A stretch of 64,000 nucleotides of DNA from Phycisphaeraceae bacterium (GTDB lineage: Bacteria; Planctomycetota; Phycisphaerae; Phycisphaerales; SM1A02): assembly GCA_019636755.1 (NCBI GenBank), contig JAHBWZ010000003.1:248001-312000 (forward strand). The letters run 5' to 3'. Under the pieces are notes generated by a model. That model was not told the origin of the DNA and searched no databases. It saw only the letters and a program-made list of their open reading frames with translations. This document shows positions 27,059-35,451 of this stretch, one piece after another; position 1 is the first letter of the stretch, and the number at the start of each line of letters is the position of its first letter. A program made the translations under genes and the position numbers.

Positions 27059-28666
27059 ATGATGCCACTTCGAAGCGTGTTCTCGCGCATCACGGCCCTG
27101 GCGATGATCGGCGTCGTCACACAGGCCGCGCCGGCGCAGTTCGGCCCGCGTTCAACCATGACATCCGACGGGCCGGAAGGCCGCACCGTCCTCTCGTTCG
27201 TACAGCCGGATATCCGGGTGGTGACCGCCCCGCGGATCTCGCGGCCCGATCTGCCGGATGCGTCCCGCCTTCTCCTGCTGAGCGAGGACCAGGTCGGCGC
27301 CCTGCGCGCGATGATCGAGACGTACCTCGAGCGGCTCGCCGGAATCGAGTGGGATCGAACGCTGGTCGAGCGCGGCCCCGGGGCCTCGCGATCCGGAACC
27401 GACCAGGACCGCCGGCAGCAGTTCATGCAGCTGATCGAGCGCGAACTCGGTGCGGCCGGCATCGAGATGAAGCGTGTGCGCGGCGGCGATCTGGATCTCT
27501 CGATCGGTGTATCGATCTCGCAGGAGGACGGAAGCGACGCCGCGCACGCGCGCGTCGAGGTCTCGATCGGGCCGCGCGACGGCGTCCTGATCTCGGCCGA
27601 GGAGCGGGCGAAACTGGCCGCCGCCGCGGAGCGGCTGGCGGATGCACTGGACCGGTCCGGACTGCTCAGTGACACCGGTCCGATTGCGGAGCGATCCGAC
27701 GGAGCCGGTGAGCGCGAGAGCGATCGCCGGCAGCGCATGCGGGCGGAGATCGAGCAGATGCACCGGACGGTGCGGGCCCATCGACGGGCGCACGACGCGC
27801 TCTATTCGTCGTTCGTCGCCGATGCGCACTCGATTCTCGCGGAGTCTCAGCGGGAGGCGTGGCCGGCGCTGGAGCGACTGCTCCGCCGGCGCCAGACGAT
27901 CTCACGCGGCGTACTGTCCGGAGAGTCGGTCGATCTCGTCGCGCTGGCGACGACGTTCACCGGGGACAGCGCACTCCCGCCGCCGGTCGCGGACCTGCTG
28001 TCGTCCTACGACCTCGACCTGGATCCGGCCCTGATCGCCCGGAACGCCGCGCTCGATTCCGTGGACGGGGACATCGACCTCGCGATCCTGGACGGCGATG
28101 CCGCCCGCATCGTGCGTGCGGCGGACACCACGATCGCCGCGTGCACGCGCGTCCGGGAGATCAATCTCCGGTACATGGAGGCGATCACGCACGCGTCGAC
28201 GGAGTTCGGCGAAGCGTGGCGCTCCCTGGTGATGAAAGCCGCCTTCCCGGACATCCGCTGGCGCGGACTGTCGGACGAGGCGTTCGACCGGCTGGCCGGC
28301 ATCGATGGACTGCCGCCGGAACTGCATGATCCTCTCGCGGAGATGCGCGCGGCGTGGGCGGTGGAGTGGAGCGACGCGCGGGGCTCCGTCATGCGGGCCA
28401 CGCTCCGGTCCCAGCCGGCCGAGCGACGTGCGTCGCTGCGCGGCATCGTCGAATCCTTCGATCCGGAGCGCGCCGATCGGATGGCGGCGGGAACCGATCC
28501 GGTCCCCGCCGCGCGGCAGAGACAGTCAGCGCTTGACCTCCGTACGCTCCGCACTCTCCGCGCCATCGTGCCTCCGGAGATCGCGGCATCCCTGCCGGTC
28601 CCGGTGGACGCCGGGAATGACCCGGTCATCCGGGTCGAGCGCGACGTCTCCGAGGGGATGCGGTAG
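27059..28666 (+). CDS. Exported protein of unknown function (535 aa)
   Basis: Not recognised. ATG 27059 has a GGAAGGAG site 8 nt upstream. Residues 1-27 form a signal peptide (SRITALAMIGVVTQAAPAQ). The mature part is strongly helical and rich in charged residues and alanine, with long amphipathic stretches (GRDRRQQFMQLIERELGAAG-like near 118-137; SDRRQRMRAEIEQMHRTVRA near 220-239) that suggest coiled coils. There are no membrane segments after the signal and almost no cysteine. It is probably periplasmic. It stands alone, convergent with the trypsin-like protein gene (47 nt between stop codons). Confidence 0.72.
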   Translation: MMPLRSVFSRITALAMIGVVTQAAPAQFGPRSTMTSDGPEGRTVLSFVQPDIRVVTAPRISRPDLPDASRLLLLSEDQVGALRAMIETYLERLAGIEWDRTLVERGPGASRSGTDQDRRQQFMQLIERELGAAGIEMKRVRGGDLDLSIGVSISQEDGSDAAHARVEVSIGPRDGVLISAEERAKLAAAAERLADALDRSGLLSDTGPIAERSDGAGERESDRRQRMRAEIEQMHRTVRAHRRAHDALYSSFVADAHSILAESQREAWPALERLLRRRQTISRGVLSGESVDLVALATTFTGDSALPPPVADLLSSYDLDLDPALIARNAALDSVDGDIDLAILDGDAARIVRAADTTIAACTRVREINLRYMEAITHASTEFGEAWRSLVMKAAFPDIRWRGLSDEAFDRLAGIDGLPPELHDPLAEMRAAWAVEWSDARGSVMRATLRSQPAERRASLRGIVESFDPERADRMAAGTDPVPAARQRQSALDLRTLRTLRAIVPPEIAASLPVPVDAGNDPVIRVERDVSEGMR

Positions 28667-28713
28667 CGCCGATACGCCGGCTGTCGGGGCAGCCGGGCGG
28701 GGGGCGACCGGCC

Positions 28714-30879
28714 TCAGGACCAGTTCGACAGCACTTCCAGCAGGTCCAGGAAGTCCACCGTGCCGCTGCCGTCAAGGTCGGCCGGGCAGCCCGGGCACGG
28801 ACCCCACGAGGCCAGGATCTCCAGCGCATCCGCGAAGTCCACGTACCCGTCGCCGTTGACGTCACCCGGTACCGCGGCCGTGCACACCGGGATGCGCAGT
28901 TCCACCGCATCGACACCGGCCTCGACCAGCGACGCCGGCGCGAAGTCCGACGCGATGAACCGGATCCGGAAGGCCGCCGTGTTCGTGATGCCCGGGATGT
29001 CGCCGACGCGGTACGCCCGGTGGATCCATCCGCCGCTGACCTCGGGACCATCCGGACCGACGATCTCGAGCGTGACCCAGGAGGATCCGCCGTCGTCGCT
29101 GACCTCCACGACGAACTCATCCATGAACGGGTTGAGACCGGCGCTGTTGCTGAACCAGCGGAAATAGGAAACCTCCGTGTCGGGATGCGTGGCGTCCAGG
29201 ACGGGCGAGATGAGCGTCGTCGCGCCGTCGTCGACGTCGGAGTTCCCCGGCCGGTTCGCGGTCAGGTAGCTCCGGCTGCTGCCATCGGCATCCAGCGTCG
29301 GATCGCCGCGCGTGCCATCTCCCAGGGGGACCCCCCGCTCCCATGATCCATCGGTGATGAACGCGTCGTCCTCGACGGTCCAGCCGAAGTCCGCCTCCAT
29401 GTCATCGCGCAGCGCGAACGCGACGGACGACGCGACCACGCGCTGGTGGACGGACACCGGTGCGCCGACCGGATGCGTGTACGGGATGTCGGACGCCGCG
29501 CGCACGGTGAAGTAGAAGCGGACCTGCGTGCCGCAGGGCATCGACGGGAAGTGCGCGTCATAGAGACCGCTGGAGATCCCCGTCATGGGAATCTCCACCC
29601 ATCCGCTGCCGTCGTCGAAGGCGAGCAGCCCGCTGTCCGCCTTCGGCATGGAGCCGTTGATTCCGGTCGCGTGGACCCGGATCACGGCCCCGTCCGGATG
29701 CAGCGCATCCGGGAACCCGTCTGGAAAGGAGAAGGAGAGTTCGGCGAACGGCTGACACTGGCCCAGCGGATTCGCGATGGCGTTCTGGAGGTTGAGGTTG
29801 CCCAGCGAGGTCCCGAGATTCACGCTCACGGTGTCGCAGCCACCGTTGGTGTGCACGCCGATGACCTCGCCGGTCGACGTCGATTCGATCGGGGATCCGC
29901 TGTTGCCGCCGGTGGTGTCCACCTGGTGACGGATCGTCGTGCCGAGCAGCGAGGTGTAGGGTCCGCTGTGCTCCGTCAGGACACCGTTCCACGTCGCCGG
30001 CATCGGCGGCGACACCAGGCCGTACCCCGCCACGCGGACGGTGCCTCCGGGCGCGGGTGTGACGTACTGCGCCGTGAACCAGGCGCCCTGGATGACGTAC
30101 GGCCGGAATCCGGTGACGCTGTTCGCGAAGACGCCGAAGTACGTCCAGTCGTTGCCCGTGGAGTTGGCCGGCGGTCGCTGAATGGAGGACGCGTCGACGG
30201 CGTACTGGTGCTCCGGCCCGGGATGCTGGTAGACGCCCCCGGGCGTCGACAGCGGCACGTTGAACTGGACGGTCTGAAGCTGCGCCGCGGCACCGCAGTG
30301 CCCGGCGGTCAGGAACGACCGCCGCCAGTCATCGATCATGAACGCCGTGCATCCCAGCGGCATCGTCCGCGCGATGCGCGGATCGGAGACGAGCACGCGG
30401 TCATCCACGCCACCGCAGATCGAGGAGACGGAGATCCCGCCGTCCGACGGCTCCATCCACGCCAGGTCGACGACCACGCGGCTCGGCGCCGCGCCGGGGT
30501 CCGAGACGATCTCCACCAGCACCGCGGGCCCGTTGAAGTAGGCGCTCGTGTTCCGCCACTGCTCGACGTGGTGCTGCTGCATCGTCTGTACGCCGCCGTC
30601 GAGCAGCGATGTGATCCGCAGCAGGGTGGGCGCGCCCCCGATCGGCGCTGCGCCGAGGACGACCTCGCCGAACCGCAGGCGCAGCCACGCGGCGTCCTCG
30701 TCACCCACGACGGTCGCGAACGTGACGGCGCGTGCCTTCCGCGGGGCCTTGACCCAGCCGGAGTCGACGTCGACCGGGATCTCGAAGTGCGGAACCGGGT
30801 TCGGTTGCGGGTCCGACGCGGACGCACCGGCCGCGCATGCGGCGATGCACAGGACACGGGCGATCTCACGAATCCGCAC
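28714..30879 (-). CDS. Secreted trypsin-like serine protease with dockerin-like tail
   Basis: A 721-residue exported protein starting at GTG 30879 behind GGAGGG. Signal peptide to about residue 22. The chymotrypsin-fold protease domain lies near residues 150-370, with His194 (FLTAGHCG), Asp244 (TGNDWTYFG) and Ser327 (TTGGNSGSP). It resembles lysyl-endopeptidase-like bacterial proteases. Then follows a beta-rich domain, and a module (near 500-670) beginning DGSWERGVPLGDGTRGDPTL and containing LTANRPGNSDVDDGATTLIS, which the next gene also has. The last 50 residues are two calcium-loop units, GDVNGDGYVDFADALEILAS and PADLDGSGTVDFLDLLEVLS, ending NWS. Likely acts outside the cell. Confidence 0.88.
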   Translation of the reverse strand: MRIREIARVLCIAACAAGASASDPQPNPVPHFEIPVDVDSGWVKAPRKARAVTFATVVGDEDAAWLRLRFGEVVLGAAPIGGAPTLLRITSLLDGGVQTMQQHHVEQWRNTSAYFNGPAVLVEIVSDPGAAPSRVVVDLAWMEPSDGGISVSSICGGVDDRVLVSDPRIARTMPLGCTAFMIDDWRRSFLTAGHCGAAAQLQTVQFNVPLSTPGGVYQHPGPEHQYAVDASSIQRPPANSTGNDWTYFGVFANSVTGFRPYVIQGAWFTAQYVTPAPGGTVRVAGYGLVSPPMPATWNGVLTEHSGPYTSLLGTTIRHQVDTTGGNSGSPIESTSTGEVIGVHTNGGCDTVSVNLGTSLGNLNLQNAIANPLGQCQPFAELSFSFPDGFPDALHPDGAVIRVHATGINGSMPKADSGLLAFDDGSGWVEIPMTGISSGLYDAHFPSMPCGTQVRFYFTVRAASDIPYTHPVGAPVSVHQRVVASSVAFALRDDMEADFGWTVEDDAFITDGSWERGVPLGDGTRGDPTLDADGSSRSYLTANRPGNSDVDDGATTLISPVLDATHPDTEVSYFRWFSNSAGLNPFMDEFVVEVSDDGGSSWVTLEIVGPDGPEVSGGWIHRAYRVGDIPGITNTAAFRIRFIASDFAPASLVEAGVDAVELRIPVCTAAVPGDVNGDGYVDFADALEILASWGPCPGCPADLDGSGTVDFLDLLEVLSNWS

Positions 30880-31038
30880 GGCGACTCCCTCCAGGCATCT
30901 CGACAGCGGGCCCTCAGCAGCGATGCAGCGACCACCGGGCCATCGCTCTGCCGCGTGCTGCGGATTCAGGATAGCCGCGGATCGGGCCCGCTCCAGTGAA
31001 ACCGGACCAAAGGCCGCGCGCCGCCCCTTATCGGACGA

Positions 31039-33300
31039 TCAGCCCCAGTTCGAGAGCAGGAGGAGCAGGTCATCGAAGCCAACGGTGCCGTCACCGCTGA
31101 GATCGGCGTCGCAGGGAGGCGTGCACGGTCCCCAGGCCGCCAGCAGGATCAGCAGGTCGTCGAAGCCGACCGTGCCGTCCCCGTTCAGGTCACCGGTCGC
31201 GGGCGGCGCCGTGCAGTCGAGGTCGACGATGCGGAGGGCATCGATCGCGGCTTCGGTCACCGAGTCGTTGGGGTTGTCCACCGCGGAGAACCGGAACCGG
31301 GTCGCGGCCGTCGGCACCACGTAGTCGCGGAGCCGGTACGTCCGCTCGACCCAGAGGTTGCCCTGATGCGGAATCGCCTCGATCGTGATCCACGGTCCGG
31401 CATCGACGGACACCGCGATGGTCAGTCGATCCTGATCCTGGTCGTCGTTGTAGAACCAAGTCGCGACCGACATGGTCGGATCCGCCAGACCCGCGAGGTT
31501 GAGGACCGGCGACAGCAGATGCGTCGGACCTCCGTCCACGTCGGAGTTCCCGGGACGGTTCGCCGTCAGCCAGCAGGCCCCGGAACCGTCGAAGTCCGTG
31601 GTGGGATCACCGCGCGTTCCATCCCCGGCGGGAACGCCGCGTTCCCACGCGCCGTCCGTGAGCTGCACGTTCTGCACGGACCAGTCGAAGCCGCTCTCCA
31701 TGGTGTAGCGGAGGTCGATCGCAAGATCCCAGGCGATGACCGCGTCGAAGGTGTTCTGCGGCGCGCCGGCGGGGTATGTGATCGTCAGCCCGTCCGACTG
31801 CTGCGCCGAGAACCAGAGGTCGACGAGCGCGCCGCAGGGAAGCGGCGGAATCACGCCGGTGAACCGGCCAGGCTCTCCCCCGACCGGCGACATGGGCGCG
31901 TCGAACGCGTCATCGTCGATGCGCCAGTGAACTCTCGGACTTCCCGCGACGAGGGCGCCGGCGAAGTCCTCCAGGATGTCCACGGTCAGCGACCCGCCGG
32001 CGGGCGAGATCATCCCGGGCAGCGGATCCGGCAGTTCAAAGGCGATCTGCGGCAGTTCCAGCCGCCACACGAAGAGCCCCTTCTCCAGGTCGCTCCCGAT
32101 CACGGTCCCGCTTGGAAAATAGGGATAGACGCTCCAGAGCCCGTTGAAATTGGGGTTGTCGTCCGCCGGCCACGTGTCGAAGTACGCGACCTCCACGGGA
32201 TGTTCCGGATCCCCGGACCGGTCGAATACACGGAGACCGCTGCGGTAGTTCGCCGCGAAGATGTAGTCCCCGAGCGTGTAGAGATTGTGCGTCACCGCGG
32301 TGCTCTGGTTCGCGTACCAGCCGCGATACTGCACGCTGTTCAGGTCGTCGACGCGGAAGACGTGCGTCCGCGAATAGATCACCTCGCTGGAATCCAGTTC
32401 ATCGTTGAGATAGGCGAACGTCCGATCCTCGGAGAGCCAGACCTGGTGGGAGTAGTTCGTGTTCGCGTAGAACCAGTGCCCGATCTCGACGATGTTCGCC
32501 TTGTTGGTCACGTCCAGGATGGTCAGGCCGGTCTCCACGGAGCCGCCATTGAACCCGGCGCAGCAGAACGCGATCTGTCTTCCCGCCAGCGGCCCGCTGG
32601 TGTACGTCACCACCTGTGCGTCATGCACATAGCGGAAATGCCATTCGCCGACGAGCGGCGGATTGACCGGGTTGAGGCCGAGGTTGTAGATCCGGAGACC
32701 GAGCGACGGGCCGCCGCAGCGGTACAGGAATCCGCTCGTCTCGTCGATCGCGACATTGTGCGTCCGCGTCGAACCGCCCGTGTTCACGGTGTTCACCAGG
32801 GTGAAGACGCCGTTGTCGGCGTTCGACATGTCGACCACCTGGATCCCGGCATCCGTGCCCTCGGTCACGATGTAGGCGTAGTGCTGGAAGACCTTGGCGT
32901 CCCGCCAGAGGCTCACCGGTCCGGGGATGAAGGTGATGACCTGCGCGTCGGCGGGATCGGTCACTTCGACGAAACCGGTGCCGGACGACGTACACATGAT
33001 CGCGTACTCGCGCCCGGACGGAGACGTCCAGCCCCAGCAGTCGTTTCCGTTGGCGGCGCCGCCCAGCTGCGAGAGCGGGATCCATGACTTGAGCGCCAGG
33101 TTCTGCGACGGGAACGCCATGCCGCCCGCCTGCGCCCGCTCGCCGGGTGCGGCGGTCGAGGCCCGCCAGCCGGCGCCCTGGTACCCGGGACGGCGATCCC
33201 GGACCTTCGGATCGTCGGGATGGGCGTGCGCACTGCCGACGAGCGAATGCGCGACGCACGCGATGAGAAGCAATCCGACGAGCCGCTGAGTCCGGTGCAT
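31039..33300 (-). CDS. Choice-of-anchor-B / LVIVD-repeat secreted protein with dockerin-like tail
   Basis: A 753-residue exported protein. ATG 33300 is preceded by AGAGGG; signal peptide MHRTQRLVGLLLIACVAHSL and on to about residue 27. Residues 60-420 are a beta-propeller-like region of LVIVD type: NDCWGWTSPSGREYAIMCTS, GFVEVTDPADAQVITFIPGP, AGIQVVDMSNADNGVFTLVN, TGLTILDVTNKANIVEIGHW. Residues 560-700 carry the module shared with the upstream protease (DGAWERGVPAGDGTRGDPTT). Two dockerin-like units close the chain (GDLNGDGTVGFDDLLILLAA; DADLSGDGTVGFDDLLLLLS). No catalytic residues seen. Probably a surface or extracellular structural or binding protein. Confidence 0.86.
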   Translation of the reverse strand: MHRTQRLVGLLLIACVAHSLVGSAHAHPDDPKVRDRRPGYQGAGWRASTAAPGERAQAGGMAFPSQNLALKSWIPLSQLGGAANGNDCWGWTSPSGREYAIMCTSSGTGFVEVTDPADAQVITFIPGPVSLWRDAKVFQHYAYIVTEGTDAGIQVVDMSNADNGVFTLVNTVNTGGSTRTHNVAIDETSGFLYRCGGPSLGLRIYNLGLNPVNPPLVGEWHFRYVHDAQVVTYTSGPLAGRQIAFCCAGFNGGSVETGLTILDVTNKANIVEIGHWFYANTNYSHQVWLSEDRTFAYLNDELDSSEVIYSRTHVFRVDDLNSVQYRGWYANQSTAVTHNLYTLGDYIFAANYRSGLRVFDRSGDPEHPVEVAYFDTWPADDNPNFNGLWSVYPYFPSGTVIGSDLEKGLFVWRLELPQIAFELPDPLPGMISPAGGSLTVDILEDFAGALVAGSPRVHWRIDDDAFDAPMSPVGGEPGRFTGVIPPLPCGALVDLWFSAQQSDGLTITYPAGAPQNTFDAVIAWDLAIDLRYTMESGFDWSVQNVQLTDGAWERGVPAGDGTRGDPTTDFDGSGACWLTANRPGNSDVDGGPTHLLSPVLNLAGLADPTMSVATWFYNDDQDQDRLTIAVSVDAGPWITIEAIPHQGNLWVERTYRLRDYVVPTAATRFRFSAVDNPNDSVTEAAIDALRIVDLDCTAPPATGDLNGDGTVGFDDLLILLAAWGPCTPPCDADLSGDGTVGFDDLLLLLSNWG

Positions 33301-33511
33301 GGTGTTCCCTCTGGCAACACCCCCCAATGCGAACCCCGCCGGCAAGCGTAAGCCGGAATGCCCGGGGCGCCAAGGACGCGGACCGCCGATTCCCCCGGCA
33401 GGGAGGCCGGAGGTCCGCCGACGCCGGCACACGTCCGGAAAGCCGGAGCGCGGGCGCCGGCCGGCGTCGAGCGGCACCGCGCCGGCCCGGGGCGCGGACC
33501 GCCTGATGCCG

Positions 33512-34927
33512 TCACTCCGGATCCGGGGCCTCACGCCACGCCGCGGGCGGCGGTTCACCCGTCAGAGACTCCAGGAATGCGATGAGATCCTCCAGTCGAT
33601 CATCCGTGAGATGGAGCGGGCGGAGCACCGTTTCCTGGTGATGCGACGGCAGCACGGCGCCCTCCAGCGTGTTGTAGTGCCGCAGGACCTCGCGCAGCGT
33701 CTCGAACTGTCCTTCGTGCATGTACGGCGCCGTTCCCGCCACACCGCGCAGCGAGGGTGTCCGGAACGCGCCCCAGAGCGAGGGATCGTGCACCACGCCG
33801 CGGGAGAGCGCGGCGCGCGGACCGTCCGGGTCGTCACTGAAGGGACCGGATGCGGTGAACTCACCCGCGCGGAGCCGTTCGACACCGCGGAACCGTCCCG
33901 GATCCCGCAGCGGCCCCCCGCCGAGCGGTGGAACACCGGTGGAGTGGAACTCGCTGTCCGAGAGCAGGACACCGGAGTGACAGTTGCGGCAGCCGGCGTC
34001 GCCGATGAAGAGCGCGAGTCCGCGGCGTGCCGCCGGCGAGAGCGCCGACAGCCCCGCCGCATCCCCGTCGCGTAGCGCGCGGGCGAAGCGGTCGAACGGC
34101 GACTCGCCACTTCGCAGCCGCCGCTGGTAGGCCGCGAGCGCCTTGCCGATGTTGGCGTACGCCGCGCTGATCTCGCGCCGGTCGTCCGCCGCCATCGCAT
34201 CCCAGGCGATCACGCGGGGATCGCGGTGGTCACCGGCGGGTTTCGGACGCTTCGGGCGCGCGGCACGGGGAATGCCCGGTCGGTCCAGATCGGGCAGCGG
34301 CCCGAAGACTTCCTCGTAGTTCCCCCGGAGCACCGGATCATCGCGGACGACCCGGAGGACCGAGATGCGATCGAACCCGTGCTCCAGCGGATCCTCCAGC
34401 GGGTCCAGTGCCTGTCCCCAGAGCGTGTCGGCACGACCATCCCAGAAGAACCAGCGGTGCCACGCGACGTTCTGCACCGTCGGCGTGTGCCTGTCGAGCC
34501 CGCCGATCCCGGCGGCCACGGCGACGCCGTCGGTGAAGGCCATGGACGGATCGTGGCAGAACGCGCACGACACCGTGCCCGTCTGCGAAAGGGCGCGTTC
34601 GAAGAACAGCCGGTGCCCGAGGGTTGCCGCCCGTGGATCATCCGCGACGCGATTGGTCGGGTCGGGCGGCGGGACGTCCGGAAGCGGGCCGAGCGAGAGG
34701 ATCCGCCGGATCTCCTCCCCGGTGAGCGGCGGCGCCTCCAGAGCGGCAGCGCCGATGCCGGCCCGGACATCGCCCGAGGTGCCCGGCGGCGCCCCCGGGT
34801 CGCGCGGCGGCGCCCCCGCGTCGCGCGGCGGGGCGGCCAGGCGGGCGCCGACGAACGCGGCGCCGGTCAGGACCAGCAGCAACGGCAGGCCGAGTCGCCG
34901 GAACCGGTGTCGGGGCCGCGCGCGCAT
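33512..34927 (-). CDS. Di-haem cytochrome c peroxidase / MauG-family protein
   Basis: A 471-residue periplasmic di-haem protein with an N-terminal signal or anchor (residues 11-31). A low-complexity spacer of A-P-P-R-D-x-G repeats follows (34-50). Haem 1 site: CAFCH at residues 121-125, in SQTGTVSCAFCHDPSMAFTD. Haem 2 site: CRNCH at 313-317. It also has GRADTLWGQALDPLEDPLEH and SLRGVAGTAPYMHEGQFETL, both characteristic of the cytochrome c peroxidase/MauG family. An insert of roughly 30 residues near 215-245 is basic and proline-rich. Its start overlaps the stop of the lipoprotein gene by 1 nt. It may reduce peroxide or oxidise a partner; the partner is unknown. Confidence 0.9.
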   Translation of the reverse strand: MRARPRHRFRRLGLPLLLVLTGAAFVGARLAAPPRDAGAPPRDPGAPPGTSGDVRAGIGAAALEAPPLTGEEIRRILSLGPLPDVPPPDPTNRVADDPRAATLGHRLFFERALSQTGTVSCAFCHDPSMAFTDGVAVAAGIGGLDRHTPTVQNVAWHRWFFWDGRADTLWGQALDPLEDPLEHGFDRISVLRVVRDDPVLRGNYEEVFGPLPDLDRPGIPRAARPKRPKPAGDHRDPRVIAWDAMAADDRREISAAYANIGKALAAYQRRLRSGESPFDRFARALRDGDAAGLSALSPAARRGLALFIGDAGCRNCHSGVLLSDSEFHSTGVPPLGGGPLRDPGRFRGVERLRAGEFTASGPFSDDPDGPRAALSRGVVHDPSLWGAFRTPSLRGVAGTAPYMHEGQFETLREVLRHYNTLEGAVLPSHHQETVLRPLHLTDDRLEDLIAFLESLTGEPPPAAWREAPDPE

Positions 34928-35451
34928 CAGTCGATCACGAGCGCGATCTGCGCCCGCTCCACGCGCGTGCCGCTCGCGATGTCGAAGGTGAGTTCCCAGT
35001 AGCCCGGCATGTGCAGCAGCATCCCGTCCACGCGGAAGACGCCGGGCCCGAGCCGCTCGATCGCGGGACGGACGACCATGCCGTGACGATGCTCCGGCAT
35101 CCGCGCATCGACCTGCAGCGAGATGCCTTCATCACCCGCGTCCTCCCCGGACCGACTGACCTGCACGGCCAGCGAGAACGGCGTGTTGAGCGGTATCGGA
35201 TCGGGGTCCGGCGTGAACACGACGATCCACCCGCCGCCGTTGCTGACGATGCGTCCCGCGCCGGGCGGCGAGAGAACCGGCTCCGTCACCGCATCGACCG
35301 CGCCGGACCCGGGCGACATGCGCTGCGGCGACTCTTCGCCGGTGCGTGCGGCCGGACCCGCGGCGCCCGGCGCCGCGCCCGGCCGTTCGCATCCGGGCAC
35401 GATCGACAGGGCGCCCGCCAGGAGCATGCCCGCGGCGGCAGGGCGCCTCAT
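34927..35451 (-). CDS. Lipoprotein with YtkA-like domain
   Basis: A 174-residue protein with a lipoprotein signal (LLAGALSIVPGC, cysteine near residue 21). The mature part, after a low-complexity linker, is a small beta-sandwich: WIVVFTPDPDPIPLNTPFSL, EGISLQVDARMPEHRHGMVV with the conserved M-P-x-H-x-H-G-M element, and LLHMPGYWELTFDI. This is the YtkA-like pattern, where the Met/His cluster could bind copper. It is coupled to the NHL protein gene by ATGA and to the di-haem peroxidase gene by TGATG, so the three products probably act together in the periplasm. Confidence 0.82.
   Translation of the reverse strand: MRRPAAAGMLLAGALSIVPGCERPGAAPGAAGPAARTGEESPQRMSPGSGAVDAVTEPVLSPPGAGRIVSNGGGWIVVFTPDPDPIPLNTPFSLAVQVSRSGEDAGDEGISLQVDARMPEHRHGMVVRPAIERLGPGVFRVDGMLLHMPGYWELTFDIASGTRVERAQIALVID

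Noticed and set aside
33512-34927. Direct repeats near 34790-34850 as a mobile-element trace
   Set aside because: They encode the A-P-P-R-D-x-G low-complexity linker of the di-haem peroxidase and stay in frame, so they are part of the gene.
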